NCBI GenBank assembly: GCA_902495305.1
Contig: CABUWG010000014.1
Span: forward strand, 1-42,382
Direction of reading: 5' to 3'
DNA: 42,382 nucleotides
Origin: an uncultured Pseudomonadota bacterium
GTDB lineage: Bacteria > Pseudomonadota > Alphaproteobacteria > RF32 > CAG-239
A program made the translations under genes and the position numbers. Below the pieces are notes generated by a model that made no database searches, was not told where the DNA came from, and saw only the letters and a list, made by a program, of their open reading frames with translations. This document shows positions 31,970 to 41,077 of this stretch, piece by piece; the stretch's first letter is position 1; each line of letters opens with the position of its first letter.

Positions 31970-32002
31970 AAAGCCCGCGGAACAAAATCTGCGGGCTTTT
32001 TG
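31970..32002 (+). terminator. hisS terminator
   Basis: A 9-bp perfect stem AAAGCCCGC / GCGGGCTTT (31970-31978, 31991-31999) then TTTT. Confidence 0.8.
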
Positions 32003-32026
32003 TTGTTGGAAATATTAAAAATTGCA

Positions 32027-32055
32027 TTGACGCAATAATCGCCATCTATTATCCT
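32027..32055 (+). promoter_or_regulatory. Predicted promoter of glycosyltransferase at 32080
   Basis: TTGACG (32027-32032), 17-base spacer, TATCCT (32050-32055). Confidence 0.5.
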
Positions 32056-32079
32056 GATTAATTATTAGTGGAGGAAAGC

Positions 32080-33015
32080 ATGGCAGAGATTTCGGTGATT
32101 GTTCCGGCGTATAATGCCGAAAGATATTTGGAAAATACCATAAAAAGTATTTTGAATCAATCCTTTGAGAATTTTGAAATGATTTTGGTCGATGACGGCA
32201 GCGTTGACAAAACACCGGAGATTATGGCTGCATATGCCGCTCAGGATAAGCGGGTAAGAGTTATCAGTCAGCCTAATAAGAAGCTTCCGGGGGCACGTAA
32301 TGCCGGAATGGACGCGGCTGTCGGAAAGTATCTTTATTTTGCCGATGCAGATGATATTCTTCATCCGCAGATTTTAGCGTTTTTGTATCAGGCGTGTGAA
32401 AAAGAGCAGGCCGATTTTGCCTGTTGTGATTTTGTGGCTGTTGAGAAAAACCAGCTTCCCGAAATGCCTGTGTATGATAAAGACGTGTCCGGTGAAATTA
32501 TTTATAAACCGCTTGAATTTATGTGCGGTAACCGTAAGAAAATAAATAATAATGTATGGACAAAGCTCTACAGGGCTTCGGCATTGGCCGGCCTGCGTTT
32601 TGCGGATAATCAGGGAGTGGAAGACTTATATTTTAATATTTTGGCAATGCGGAAATTTTCTAAAGGCGTGTTTGTTCCTTTGGTCTTGTATTATTATATC
32701 TTATCTCCGGGCTCAATTACGCGCGGAGATTTTAAAATGGAAAAGCTTGATGTCCATATGGATTGTTACAAACAACTGCAAAAAGATTTTGAAAATGAGC
32801 AGTTTTTGTGGCTGCTTATAAAACGCCAGATTGTCAATCGCAGTTTTTACGGTATGGCGAAAGCTGTTTCGGAATTGAAAAACAAAGAGCATAAACAAAA
32901 GCTGAAAGCTGCATGGAAGCCGCAAATCAGGGAATTTAAAAAAGCAGGGATTATCGGGATGGAAGGATTGTCTTTGCGCAAAAGGTTCAAACTCTTTCTC
33001 TTTATGCTCTTTTAG
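32080..33015 (+). CDS. Family 2 glycosyltransferase, 311 aa
   Basis: GT-A fold transferase with MAEISVIVPAYNAERYLENTIKSILNQSFENFEMILVDDGS, LPGARNAGMDAAVGKYLYFADADDI (DxD as DAD) and a GVEDLYFN motif on the acceptor side. The C-terminus is basic (KLKAAWKPQIREFKKAG and RKRFKLFLFML), suggesting membrane contact. ATG at 32080 with GGAGG five bases upstream; a start at 32068 is also open. Single gene with its own promoter, not part of the switch-controlled operon. Substrates unknown. Confidence 0.92.
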   Translation: MAEISVIVPAYNAERYLENTIKSILNQSFENFEMILVDDGSVDKTPEIMAAYAAQDKRVRVISQPNKKLPGARNAGMDAAVGKYLYFADADDILHPQILAFLYQACEKEQADFACCDFVAVEKNQLPEMPVYDKDVSGEIIYKPLEFMCGNRKKINNNVWTKLYRASALAGLRFADNQGVEDLYFNILAMRKFSKGVFVPLVLYYYILSPGSITRGDFKMEKLDVHMDCYKQLQKDFENEQFLWLLIKRQIVNRSFYGMAKAVSELKNKEHKQKLKAAWKPQIREFKKAGIIGMEGLSLRKRFKLFLFMLF

Positions 33016-33040
33016 CAATTAACAGTATTTGCTTTTATTG

Positions 33041-33069
33041 TTGACCTAATTAAAACTATCACCTATTCT
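33041..33069 (+). promoter_or_regulatory. Predicted promoter of glycosyltransferase at 33097
   Basis: TTGACC (33041-33046), 17-base spacer, TATTCT (33064-33069). Confidence 0.55.
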
Positions 33070-33096
33070 TGATTTTAACAATCAAAGAGAGGTGAT

Positions 33097-34035
33097 ATGA
33101 AAATTTCAGTTATTATTCCCGTTTATAATGTGGAAAAATATTTAGGAAAATGTCTGGAAAGTGTTAAAAATCAGACTATTAGCGATTGGGAACTGATTGC
33201 GGTTGATGACGGCAGTTCGGACAAAAGTGCCGATATTCTGAGGCAATATGCCGGACGTGATGCGCGCATAAAAGTAATAACCCAGTCCAACAGCGGTGTC
33301 AGTGCCGCCAGAAATGCCGGATTGGAAGCTGCAAAAGGCGACTTTGTCTGTTTTATTGATTCTGATGACTTTATTCATCCGCAAATGCTGGAATTGTTGT
33401 TAAATGCGGCGGAAAAAGAAAATGCCGATGTTGCAATTGCCTCCTTTTGCAAAGAAGGGGAATTTTCTTCCGGAACGTATCAGTTAAATGAAATTGAGCA
33501 GGAATGCGGCGTTGCCGATGCCGGATATTATCTGCAAAATGTGCATAGGCTGAATTATAGTGTTTCTCCCAAACTGATCCGGCGCAAGTTTATCGGAAAT
33601 TTACGGTTTAAAGGTTGGTCTTGTGCCGAGGACTGGTGTTTTAATCTTGAGTTGGCCATAAAAGGATTCCGGTATGTTAAGCTGTTTGCGCCGTTGTACG
33701 TATATGTGGTGAATAACGGCTCAATTTCACATTTACCGTTTAGTCTGAAAAAGCTGGAAAGTTATTGTGCCGAGGTTGAATATTTTTATGAAAAATATAA
33801 TGGCGATAAAGCCTTTGAAGCTTTGCGGGAAGATTTTTTCCGGCGTTTGATTCTGATGGCAATCGGCGAGGTGCGCAAAGCCGGCAGCCGACAGCTTAAG
33901 CGTGATTTGCGGCGGAAATATGCCCCGAGATTGTTAAGAATTTATCAAAACGGTTTGCTGCCGCCGCATAAATTGATTTTGCGGCAGAAAGTCAAGTTCT
34001 GGCTTTTTGTGTGTCGGGGGATGTTGAAAATATAA
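33097..34035 (+). CDS. Family 2 glycosyltransferase, 312 aa
   Basis: MKISVIIPVYNVEKYLGKCLESVKNQTISDWELIAVDDGSSDKS, SGVSAARNAGLEAAKGDFVCFIDSDDFIHPQML (DxD as DSD) and CAEDWCFNLELAIKG show a standard GT2 of the WaaV/EpsJ type. The C-terminus is basic and hydrophobic (LILRQKVKFWLFVCRGML). It is clearly similar in layout to the gene before it, so the two may be old paralogs. GAGGTGAT ribosome site. Confidence 0.92.
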   Translation: MKISVIIPVYNVEKYLGKCLESVKNQTISDWELIAVDDGSSDKSADILRQYAGRDARIKVITQSNSGVSAARNAGLEAAKGDFVCFIDSDDFIHPQMLELLLNAAEKENADVAIASFCKEGEFSSGTYQLNEIEQECGVADAGYYLQNVHRLNYSVSPKLIRRKFIGNLRFKGWSCAEDWCFNLELAIKGFRYVKLFAPLYVYVVNNGSISHLPFSLKKLESYCAEVEYFYEKYNGDKAFEALREDFFRRLILMAIGEVRKAGSRQLKRDLRRKYAPRLLRIYQNGLLPPHKLILRQKVKFWLFVCRGMLKI

Positions 34036-34042
34036 GAATGGT

Positions 34043-34071
34043 TTGACTTGCGCTTAAAGGTAGTGTAGCTT
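34043..34071 (+). promoter_or_regulatory. Predicted promoter of glycosyltransferase at 34104
   Basis: TTGACT (34043-34048), 17-base spacer, TAGCTT (34066-34071). Confidence 0.45.
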
Positions 34072-34103
34072 TTTTCTATCTTTTGAAGATAGAGGAAAAT
34101 GTT

Positions 34104-34991
34104 ATGAAAAAGCTTTTGAATTTTTGCAAGTATCTCCGTTTATCGGCCAATAATCTGGTTATTCGTTTGTTGCCGGCAAAAAAAATGCAGCCGGCCAGGT
34201 ATTATCTTTCTTTGTGTTCTATTTTTAAGAACGAAGGAAAGTATATGAAGGAATGGCTTGATTTTCATCTGATTGTCGGATTTGAGCATTTTTATCTTTA
34301 TAACAATTTTTCCTCGGATAATTATCAGGAAGTATTGAAGCCTTATATTGAAAAAGGCCTTGTCACGCTGATTGACTGGCCTTATCAGCACGGGCAGATG
34401 GGCGCTTATAATGATTGTGTAAACAAGTTTAAGAATGAGAGCAACTGGATTGCTTTTATGGATTTGGACGAGTTTGCCGTGCCGTTGACCTGTGACAATG
34501 TGAAAGACTGGCTGAAAAATTATGAGAAGTTTCCTTGCGTATTAGGCTTTTTTAAAGACTTTTCTTCTTCCGGCCGGATGAAAGACGATGAAGGCAAACC
34601 GGTTATTGAGCAGTTTGTTGTTTGTTCCGATTTTGTGTCTCCGTCCATGTTTTTGAATACGGCCTGGGCAGACCGGATAAAAGAGTTCCGGCTTTCTCAT
34701 TTTTGCCGTTTTAAATTCTTTAACAAGGTTTGTCCGGAAAATGCCGGTTTCTTGTGCCGCTGGCATGAGCAGCCCAGAAAGCTTGATTTTCAGTTTAATC
34801 ACTATCACAGCAAGAGTTTTGATTATTATGTCAGCAAGAAAATTCCGGGCGGGGACGTTTTTAGCGCTCAAAACAGTTATTCTTTGAAGCATTTTTATAA
34901 AAACGAGCAAAAATGCGGCAAGGTTGATTATAACGCTTACCGCTATCTGATTAAGCTGAAGAACTTTAATCTGGACGATTATCAGGCTTAA
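34104..34991 (+). CDS. Glycosyltransferase family 92-like protein
   Basis: A 295-aa protein with YYLSLCSIFKNEGKYMKEWLDFHLIVGFEHFYLYNNFSSDN, then INWIAFMDLDEFAVPL-like NWIAFMDLDEF (DxD) and FNHYHSKSFDYYVSKK, the GT92 (DUF23) pattern of a galactosyltransferase-like GT-A fold. The N-terminal basic helix may attach to the membrane. ATG at 34104 with AGAGG upstream; an earlier TTG at 34083 is possible. Its end overlaps the convergent lipoprotein gene by four bases. Confidence 0.85.
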   Translation: MKKLLNFCKYLRLSANNLVIRLLPAKKMQPARYYLSLCSIFKNEGKYMKEWLDFHLIVGFEHFYLYNNFSSDNYQEVLKPYIEKGLVTLIDWPYQHGQMGAYNDCVNKFKNESNWIAFMDLDEFAVPLTCDNVKDWLKNYEKFPCVLGFFKDFSSSGRMKDDEGKPVIEQFVVCSDFVSPSMFLNTAWADRIKEFRLSHFCRFKFFNKVCPENAGFLCRWHEQPRKLDFQFNHYHSKSFDYYVSKKIPGGDVFSAQNSYSLKHFYKNEQKCGKVDYNAYRYLIKLKNFNLDDYQA

Positions 34992-35359
34992 TTACATTTT
35001 TTGCTTTGTTTGAGAATATAATAGTCAGCAAGTGTGCCGGTGATTGGTTTTTGTTCCATGTCAAGGCGCCGGATTTGTCCGTCTTCAATCTTATAATAAG
35101 ATTTTTCGCCGGCAGCTGAAGTCAGTTCTATGGTGTCATCGGCGATATGGTATTTACCGGTTTCAGTGAAGGTTCCGTCATCTTTGTCAATATAAACCAG
35201 CTCTTCGGTATAAGAACGGTTTTGGCCAAAGGTTATGGTCGTGGCGATTCCCGGTCCGTCGGCAGCGGGCAGCGTGCCCTGATAGGTTCCGCAGATTTCT
35301 TTGTTGCCGGAACAGCTGCAGAGCAGGGCGAGAGAGAATATTGCGGCAATATGTTTCAT
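34988..35359 (-). CDS. NlpE-like lipoprotein, 123 aa
   Basis: The signal MKHIAAIFSLALLCSCSGN ends in a lipobox-like L-C-S-C, so Cys16 is probably lipidated. The mature part, CGTYQGTLPAADGPGIATTITFGQNRSYTEELVYIDK, then GTFTETGKYHI and TIELTSAAGEKSYYKIEDGQIRRLDMEQKPI, matches the N-terminal domain of NlpE (copper/surface stress lipoprotein). The C-terminal domain of full NlpE is absent. Likely outer-membrane envelope sensor or binding protein; role not shown. Confidence 0.88.
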   Translation of the reverse strand: MKHIAAIFSLALLCSCSGNKEICGTYQGTLPAADGPGIATTITFGQNRSYTEELVYIDKDDGTFTETGKYHIADDTIELTSAAGEKSYYKIEDGQIRRLDMEQKPITGTLADYYILKQSKKCN

Positions 35360-35469
35360 GTTTTTTCTCCTTTGGCAATGAATATAATCTTTTTTGTAAT
35401 GTTTTTAAGTTAATAAACTCATAAAATTTTAAGAAACAATGTTATATTTTATGTTTGGAGGAAGCGAAG

Positions 35470-35847
35470 ATGAATTTTAAGTTTGCGCATTTTAATTTTA
35501 ATGTCATGAATATTGAAAACAGTAAAAAGTTTTATGACGAGGCTTTGGGACTGACGGAATTCCACCGTATTGAAGATCCGTCCGGAGAGTATCTGATTGT
35601 GTATTTGCAGGACGGAAAGACCGGTTTTGAACTCGAACTGACAGAGTTGAAAAACCATCCGCAAAAATATGATTTGGGCGAAGCCGAGTTTCATCTGGCC
35701 TTGGAGGTTGACGATTTTGACGGCGCTTTTGCCAAACATCAGAAAATGGGATGCGTTTGTCTGGTGAATGAGGCGATGGGGATTTATTTTATTGAAGATC
35801 CGGACGGTTATTGGATTGAGATTATTCCCAAAAAGCATGTGATGTAA
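35470..35847 (+). CDS. Glyoxalase/VOC family protein, 125 aa
   Basis: MNFKFAHFNFNVMNIENSKKFYDEALGLTEFHRIEDPSGEYLIVYLQDGKTGFELELTEL, then FHLALEVDDFDGAFAKHQKMG and IYFIEDPDGYWIEIIPK: the two beta-alpha-beta-beta-beta modules of a lactoylglutathione-lyase-like protein. Candidate metal ligands are His8 (AHFNF), Glu in FELELT, His in FHLAL and Glu in YWIEII, as in GloA. ATG at 35470 with GGAGG eight bases upstream. Confidence 0.9.
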   Translation: MNFKFAHFNFNVMNIENSKKFYDEALGLTEFHRIEDPSGEYLIVYLQDGKTGFELELTELKNHPQKYDLGEAEFHLALEVDDFDGAFAKHQKMGCVCLVNEAMGIYFIEDPDGYWIEIIPKKHVM

Positions 35848-35897
35848 ATGTCCGGCCGCCAAGGTTTGCTTTTTTAGAAAAATTTTTGTCAAAATTA

Positions 35898-35926
35898 TTG
35901 ACAAATGTGTGTCGCCGACGTATTAT
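35898..35926 (+). promoter_or_regulatory. Strong predicted promoter of the PcfJ-like/LRR gene pair
   Basis: TTGACA (35898-35903, exact consensus), 17-base spacer, TATTAT (35921-35926, one mismatch). Best sigma-70 promoter match I found in the window. The start codon is 38 bases beyond. Confidence 0.7.
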
Positions 35927-35963
35927 CCAAAATCATTTTAACATATTTGGTTTTTGATAAGCG

Positions 35964-38105
35964 ATGATTATTGCAAATTTTGCGGAATACATCATGGCTG
36001 TTCGTCCCCTTTACTCAAATGCAACAATGATGTTTTTGTGGAAATATGCGAACGGTCTGGCCAATGTTTCCGATGCGAACAAACAAGAAAAAATCCGGCT
36101 GCAAAAAGAGATTTTTGTTGTTCGTCAGTCAATTTTAAAACTGCGGGAAGATATTAAGAAGTCACAGGACAAGATTTTGGCCAGTGAAAAGATCGGCCTT
36201 CTTAAGGCAGAAAAATCCAAATTGGCAGGCAAACTTAAAAAATTGTCCGAACAAAATCCGTTTTTGACATTAAAAGCGGAAGAGAAATCGGCACTGTGCC
36301 TTTCTGTCCTTTTGCAAAAATATCTGACTAATGAATTGGCCGCTCATCCCAATCTTCTTCTCGGACAAGACAGAAACGGCGCGGTGACGGTAGATGTGAA
36401 AGCGCTTAAAGCTTCTGAGCTTTTTCAGCAGATTCGGCATGTACATGATTATGTGGCGGCGTATATCGGCAATCATGCGGACAAGGTGATTTCTCCGGGG
36501 TATTTTATTACGCTGCTCGGTAATAACAAAAATTGGCGGAACCTGTATGACACGGCCGAGGCATATTTTGCTGAACAACGGCGGAAAGAAGCCAGAGATC
36601 CTGCTAAGCAGGACAACATCAGGGCCAGCAGGGAAGGGGTGCAGGTTATTAAAGTTTATCCCGAAAACGGGTTACAAGCCGTGCGGCTTTTGACCAAAGA
36701 AGCTCTTGACTATGAAGGCAAAGAAATGGGGCACTGTATTGGTGCCGGCAGTTATGACAAGTCTTTGGAAGACGGCAGCAGCCAATTTTATTCCATTCGT
36801 GAACTTTCAGCTGATGGGGAATGGAAACCGCATGTGACTTTTGAATGTGAAAAAGATAAAATTCGGCAGTGCAAGGGTAAAAACAATACGGCGGTCATCG
36901 GGCGCTATCTGAAAGAGGCGCGGGATTTTGCCTGTTGCTTGTTGGGAACAGAGGATTTGTTAAAAAATAATACAGACAGGTTTTCTGATTTTAGGAATCT
37001 GGGATATCAATGGGCGGATGGTGAAATTTGCGATATCTATGCCTCTGTTAATGAGAAATTTTCTTATGATTTTGTGAGCCTTGGTTTGAGGTTGGAAGAG
37101 TTGAAGGATATTGAGGTTCTTGAAAAAATCAAAGTTGATGTACTGAATTTGTCCGGTACCGCTACCGAAAATAATCTTGCACAATTGGCTCGTGTGAAAC
37201 AGCTTAAGCGTCTTAATTTTAAAAATGTAAATTTTGGCAGCATGAAAAAGCTTGATTTGTCTTTTTTGCAGAATTTTTATCGGACAGAAGAGGATTTCAG
37301 ACAGCAAAATGAGAAGCTGAAACAAAGCAAGATTGTCTATGTGGGCGGTGAAATCTGTTTCGGGTTGGAAGGCGTTATTGAATTTGACCGTAACAATAAT
37401 ATGCAGAAGATTGAAGAAATTTGTCTGCCTAAGAATATTGGCGGCTGCCGTCTGGGTTTTGTGCCGTCTTTGAAAATGCAAAAGTCTCTTATGGAATCAT
37501 CGGGGCATATATCTGAGATGGTTCTGGACGGCGTAAAAGCGGAAAACGAAGATATGCTTGATTTTTCCGGCTTTGGAGAAGTTTATAGTTTTTCCTGCCA
37601 AGGGTGTGATTTTTCCAAGGTTGAAAAAATTGTTTGGCCGGAGAGTGAGCTTTTGACACTGAAGAATGTTAATTTGGACAGTTTGAGAAGTTTTGATTCC
37701 GGCAACCAAATAAAAGATTTGGTCATTAAGGAAAGTTCTGCAAAAAAGCTGAAATATTTTGAGATTAAACCGCAGGTGGAAAATCTGATGCTGAATAATA
37801 GCGGAGATTTTGTTGCTGCGTTTTGCTGGAGCAAAGAAGCGGCGCGAAAGTTTAAAATCAGAGTTGTCTCTTTTGTCGGCAGCCGTTTTCCTAAGCTGGA
37901 ACAGCTGGATTTGAGCCGGTGTCAAAATCTGGAACGCATCAATTTTGTTGAAAGCAAACTGGGAACTTTAGAACGGCTATGGTTACCGGAACGTACGCGG
38001 GTGGAAATAACAAGGCAACCGCTGCCGGAAGATTGTCAGGTGCTTCGGGTGGCAAATCAGAGCGTACCAGCTTGCCAAAATAAAATACAGAGAGGCGGGC
38101 GATAA
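35964..38105 (+). CDS. Large protein with PcfJ-like core and LRR-like C-terminus, copy 1
   Basis: A 713-aa protein without signal peptide or membrane segment. Residues 1-197: a diverged helical N-domain (NFAEYIMAVRPLY) with a coiled coil near 45-95. Residues 198-323: a core with EALDYEGKEMGHCIGAGSYDKSLEDG, YSIRELS, HVTFECEKDKIRQCKGKNN. This resembles the PcfJ-like motif (EG-x-M-x-HCVG-x-Y, S-x-R, and Q-x-x-G-K-x-N). Residues about 340-713: irregular leucine-rich-like repeats (LEQLDLSRCQNLERINF, VDVLNLSGTA). Function unknown; PcfJ is known from conjugative plasmids. Start agrees with the paralog at 38107, although the ribosome site is weak. The core is almost identical to that of the next gene. 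Confidence 0.8.
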   Translation: MIIANFAEYIMAVRPLYSNATMMFLWKYANGLANVSDANKQEKIRLQKEIFVVRQSILKLREDIKKSQDKILASEKIGLLKAEKSKLAGKLKKLSEQNPFLTLKAEEKSALCLSVLLQKYLTNELAAHPNLLLGQDRNGAVTVDVKALKASELFQQIRHVHDYVAAYIGNHADKVISPGYFITLLGNNKNWRNLYDTAEAYFAEQRRKEARDPAKQDNIRASREGVQVIKVYPENGLQAVRLLTKEALDYEGKEMGHCIGAGSYDKSLEDGSSQFYSIRELSADGEWKPHVTFECEKDKIRQCKGKNNTAVIGRYLKEARDFACCLLGTEDLLKNNTDRFSDFRNLGYQWADGEICDIYASVNEKFSYDFVSLGLRLEELKDIEVLEKIKVDVLNLSGTATENNLAQLARVKQLKRLNFKNVNFGSMKKLDLSFLQNFYRTEEDFRQQNEKLKQSKIVYVGGEICFGLEGVIEFDRNNNMQKIEEICLPKNIGGCRLGFVPSLKMQKSLMESSGHISEMVLDGVKAENEDMLDFSGFGEVYSFSCQGCDFSKVEKIVWPESELLTLKNVNLDSLRSFDSGNQIKDLVIKESSAKKLKYFEIKPQVENLMLNNSGDFVAAFCWSKEAARKFKIRVVSFVGSRFPKLEQLDLSRCQNLERINFVESKLGTLERLWLPERTRVEITRQPLPEDCQVLRVANQSVPACQNKIQRGGR
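36555..36932 (+). repeat. Homogenised core repeat, copy 1 (inside PcfJ-like gene 1)
   Basis: These 378 bases encode residues 198-323 of copy 1 and are nearly identical in DNA to 38698-39075, while the flanks are strongly diverged. Long runs are identical, including silent positions. Confidence 0.85.
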
Positions 38106-38106
38106 A

Positions 38107-41004
38107 ATGAAAATAAGCAATTTCAGAGAGTATATCGGTCTGCTGGCAGGATTGTATAATCAACACAATTGGCAGAATGCATTTTTTTATATGCGGGATA
38201 ATTTGCCGACAGACAGAGCCAAGGCTTCTGAGAGTGCTGCTTTGCAAAAAGAGGGACGGCTGGTTAAGGCAAAGATTTTGCAGCTGCGCGAAGAGCTTAA
38301 AAACGCCAACGATAAAAAAGCTCTCAGTTGGCAGATTAAGGTTGAGAAGGAAAAACGGGCAAAGTTGCTTTTGCAAGCGGCCAAAGTTGCAAAAACAGCT
38401 AAATTTTTACAACTGAATGATGAAACAAAGGCCTGTCTTTGCAGTTCTTATTTGATGCAAAAGTTTTTGCTGAACGAGCTTGACAGGCAGCAGGTGTTTG
38501 TGCAAAACCGGCAGTTAAACGGTATGGCCGAATTAAATATCGAAGCTTTTAAGAATTCTGATTTTTATCAGCAGGCAGTGCATGTGTGTGACTATGTTAC
38601 GGCTTATATTTTGCAAAATCCGACCAAGGTTGATTCTCCGGGGTTTTTTAAGACATTGCTGCCGTCCGGTGCCGGCTGGCCGGAAGTCGTAGGGCAGGCC
38701 GAGGCATATTTTGAAGAACAGCGGCAAAAAGAAGCCAGAGATCCGGCTAAGCAAGATAACATCAAGGCCAGCAGGGAAGGGGTGCAGGTTATTAAAGTTT
38801 ATCCCGAAAGCGGGTTACAGGCCGTGCGGCTTCTGACCAAAGAAGCCCTTGACTATGAAGGCAAAGAAATGGGGCACTGTATTGGCAGCGGCAGTTATGA
38901 CAAGTCTTTGGAAGACGGCAGCAGACAATATTATTCCATTCGCGAGCTTTCAGCCGACGGGGAATGGAAACCGCATGTGACTTTTGAATGTGAAAAAGAT
39001 AAAATCCGGCAGTGCAAGGGTAAAAACAATACGGCGGTCATCGGGCGCTATCTGAAAGAGGCGCGGGATTTTGCAGCGCAGCTTATTGGTCATGATAAGC
39101 TTTCTATGGTTAATTCAGAGAAAGTCAAAGACTGGAAAAATCTTGGATATACCTCTGATAATGCAGGGAATCTTTGGGATTTGCAAGGCAGAGAAGAAAT
39201 TATTGATGCCGTGTTTTCCTCTTTGTCTGTTGATTGTGACGATTTAGCCAAGTGGCCGCCTTTAAAAAATGTAAAAGCCGAATCATTGGGGTTGAATGGT
39301 GTGGCAGACCGAAAAGTTTGGGACAAAATTTGTGAGTTTTCGGAAATTGGTGTGCTGAGTCTGAGCAGAGTGCAGGTTGCCGGTGAAACGGAGATTGATT
39401 TGCTCAGAAACAGAAAAACCGCTTCATATCAAGACCTTATTTTGCCAGGAACGCTTTTGAAACATGTCCGGTCTTTTGAGGGATGCCGGATCAATAATTT
39501 GAGAATTGTCGGAAAAGTGGATGAAGCCGGGCTGGCCAAGCTGTTCAAAACATTGGATATCAGAACAATAGAATTTGAGCGGGTTGAGTTTGAAAAAATC
39601 AGAAAAGTTGATTTTTCTGACTGGATGCTGCTTCCAAAAGAGGAGCGGCATGATTGTGAATTTGCTGAATCCGGCATAGGAAAGATAACATTAGATATTG
39701 AGGCTGAACTGAAAAAGTGCGGATGTGTTGTTATGGAAGAAATGCCGGCGTTTTCTTTTGACTTTGCAGAAGGGAAGGATATTGATGTTGACGAATGGTC
39801 TTTTCCGCAAAACGTAACCGCACTGGATTTTGTAAATTTAACCGGAGCGGCTGTCAAAACATTAAAACCGGATTGTTATCCCCGGCTTAAGCATTTGGTG
39901 ATGGAGTTCTATCCCAGCAACGGTTTTTATGTGAACCAGACTGATAATGGTTTGGACTGGGAAGAACTGCCGGTGCCGCAAAATATTGAAGAACTGAAGA
40001 TTGCAACTTTCCGTCCAAGGTACGGCAAATATGCCGATTTTTCAGTTTTTCCGCGGTTGCGCCGGTTGGATTTACATTCTGTTGATTTTAGCCATGTTGA
40101 GAAAGTTAATTTTAATAATCCCAATCTGGAGCAGCTAGATTTGAGCAATTCAAGGTTAGGCGGTACCACGGAATTGGATTTGAGCGGTCTTAAGAAGTTG
40201 AAGGTTTTTAATATTGCACATTTGGTAATGGGAGGCATAGAAAAAGTCAGACTGCCGGATAATCTGGAAAGCATCAGCATTATGCATAACAAGGATTTCT
40301 ATCGGGTGATGGATTTTCATAACTGTCAACGTATGAAAAACCTGTCTTTGAGTTTGTCCGTTGATATCGGCAACCGAAAGCTTGAGGATATTCTGCCGCC
40401 GAATTTGGAAGAATTGTTCTGCAACCAGTTGTTGTTGAATAATGCCGAAACTTTAGATTTGTCGCGTTATGACAAATTAAAATCTATTCAGATACACACT
40501 CTGAAAGCAGATAATCTGAAAAAAATCAGTCTTCCGCACAGTTGTGAAAAACTGGTCGTGACTATGGCGGAAATTCCCGAACTGCAAGAGTGGAATTTGG
40601 CGGAATGCGGAAAATTAAACGATGTGACGCTGATGGCCGGAACTATCGGGAAGGTTGCCGAGTTAAGACCGCCGTCTTCTTTGCGGCGTTTGAATTTGGG
40701 CGGATTGACTATGCCGGATCTGAAAATACTTGATCTGAGCCATTGCCGTACGGCGGAACATTTGTCACTGCATGCTTTTAAAACACCGCAGCTGGAGCAG
40801 GTGTATATGCCGGCTTGTATCAAAGAGGTTACGTTGTTGGGATATAAATTTCCGGAACAGGCAAAGGTTATGGCCGCAGCCGATCTTGATGCAGATTTTG
40901 GTAGAAGGCTGGAGGCGGCGATGGTTGACGGAAAGCATATTCAAAAACAAGAGACTGTCGGATATGCAGCTTGGCGCAACCGGAGAGATATTTTGGAATT
41001 TTGA
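38107..41004 (+). CDS. Large protein with PcfJ-like core and LRR-like C-terminus, copy 2
   Basis: A 965-aa tandem paralog starting one base after the stop of copy 1. Residues 1-197 (NFREYIGLLAGLYNQHNW, coiled coil, DYVTAYILQNPTKVDSPGFF) align with copy 1 but have diverged. Residues 198-323 differ from copy 1 at about seven positions. The C-terminus is much longer and has clearer leucine-rich-like units, such as FPRLRRLDLHSVDFSHVEKV, NLEQLDLSNSRLGGTTEL, LKKLKVFNIAHLVMGG, LPPNLEELFCNQLLLNNAETLDLS and SSLRRLNLGGLTMPDLKILDLS. Such a surface suggests ligand or protein recognition, in a cytoplasmic protein or an effector exported by an unseen route. Confidence 0.8.
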   Translation: MKISNFREYIGLLAGLYNQHNWQNAFFYMRDNLPTDRAKASESAALQKEGRLVKAKILQLREELKNANDKKALSWQIKVEKEKRAKLLLQAAKVAKTAKFLQLNDETKACLCSSYLMQKFLLNELDRQQVFVQNRQLNGMAELNIEAFKNSDFYQQAVHVCDYVTAYILQNPTKVDSPGFFKTLLPSGAGWPEVVGQAEAYFEEQRQKEARDPAKQDNIKASREGVQVIKVYPESGLQAVRLLTKEALDYEGKEMGHCIGSGSYDKSLEDGSRQYYSIRELSADGEWKPHVTFECEKDKIRQCKGKNNTAVIGRYLKEARDFAAQLIGHDKLSMVNSEKVKDWKNLGYTSDNAGNLWDLQGREEIIDAVFSSLSVDCDDLAKWPPLKNVKAESLGLNGVADRKVWDKICEFSEIGVLSLSRVQVAGETEIDLLRNRKTASYQDLILPGTLLKHVRSFEGCRINNLRIVGKVDEAGLAKLFKTLDIRTIEFERVEFEKIRKVDFSDWMLLPKEERHDCEFAESGIGKITLDIEAELKKCGCVVMEEMPAFSFDFAEGKDIDVDEWSFPQNVTALDFVNLTGAAVKTLKPDCYPRLKHLVMEFYPSNGFYVNQTDNGLDWEELPVPQNIEELKIATFRPRYGKYADFSVFPRLRRLDLHSVDFSHVEKVNFNNPNLEQLDLSNSRLGGTTELDLSGLKKLKVFNIAHLVMGGIEKVRLPDNLESISIMHNKDFYRVMDFHNCQRMKNLSLSLSVDIGNRKLEDILPPNLEELFCNQLLLNNAETLDLSRYDKLKSIQIHTLKADNLKKISLPHSCEKLVVTMAEIPELQEWNLAECGKLNDVTLMAGTIGKVAELRPPSSLRRLNLGGLTMPDLKILDLSHCRTAEHLSLHAFKTPQLEQVYMPACIKEVTLLGYKFPEQAKVMAAADLDADFGRRLEAAMVDGKHIQKQETVGYAAWRNRRDILEF
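38698..39075 (+). repeat. Homogenised core repeat, copy 2 (inside PcfJ-like gene 2)
   Basis: Counterpart of 36555-36932, at exactly the same residue positions (198-323) in the second gene, 2143 bases downstream. Confidence 0.85.
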
Positions 41005-41077
41005 AAGATTTAAAAAAATTATTATGGTGATTATTGAGATTAAAAAAGATAATGTTAAACTTTAAAAATAACAGCTT

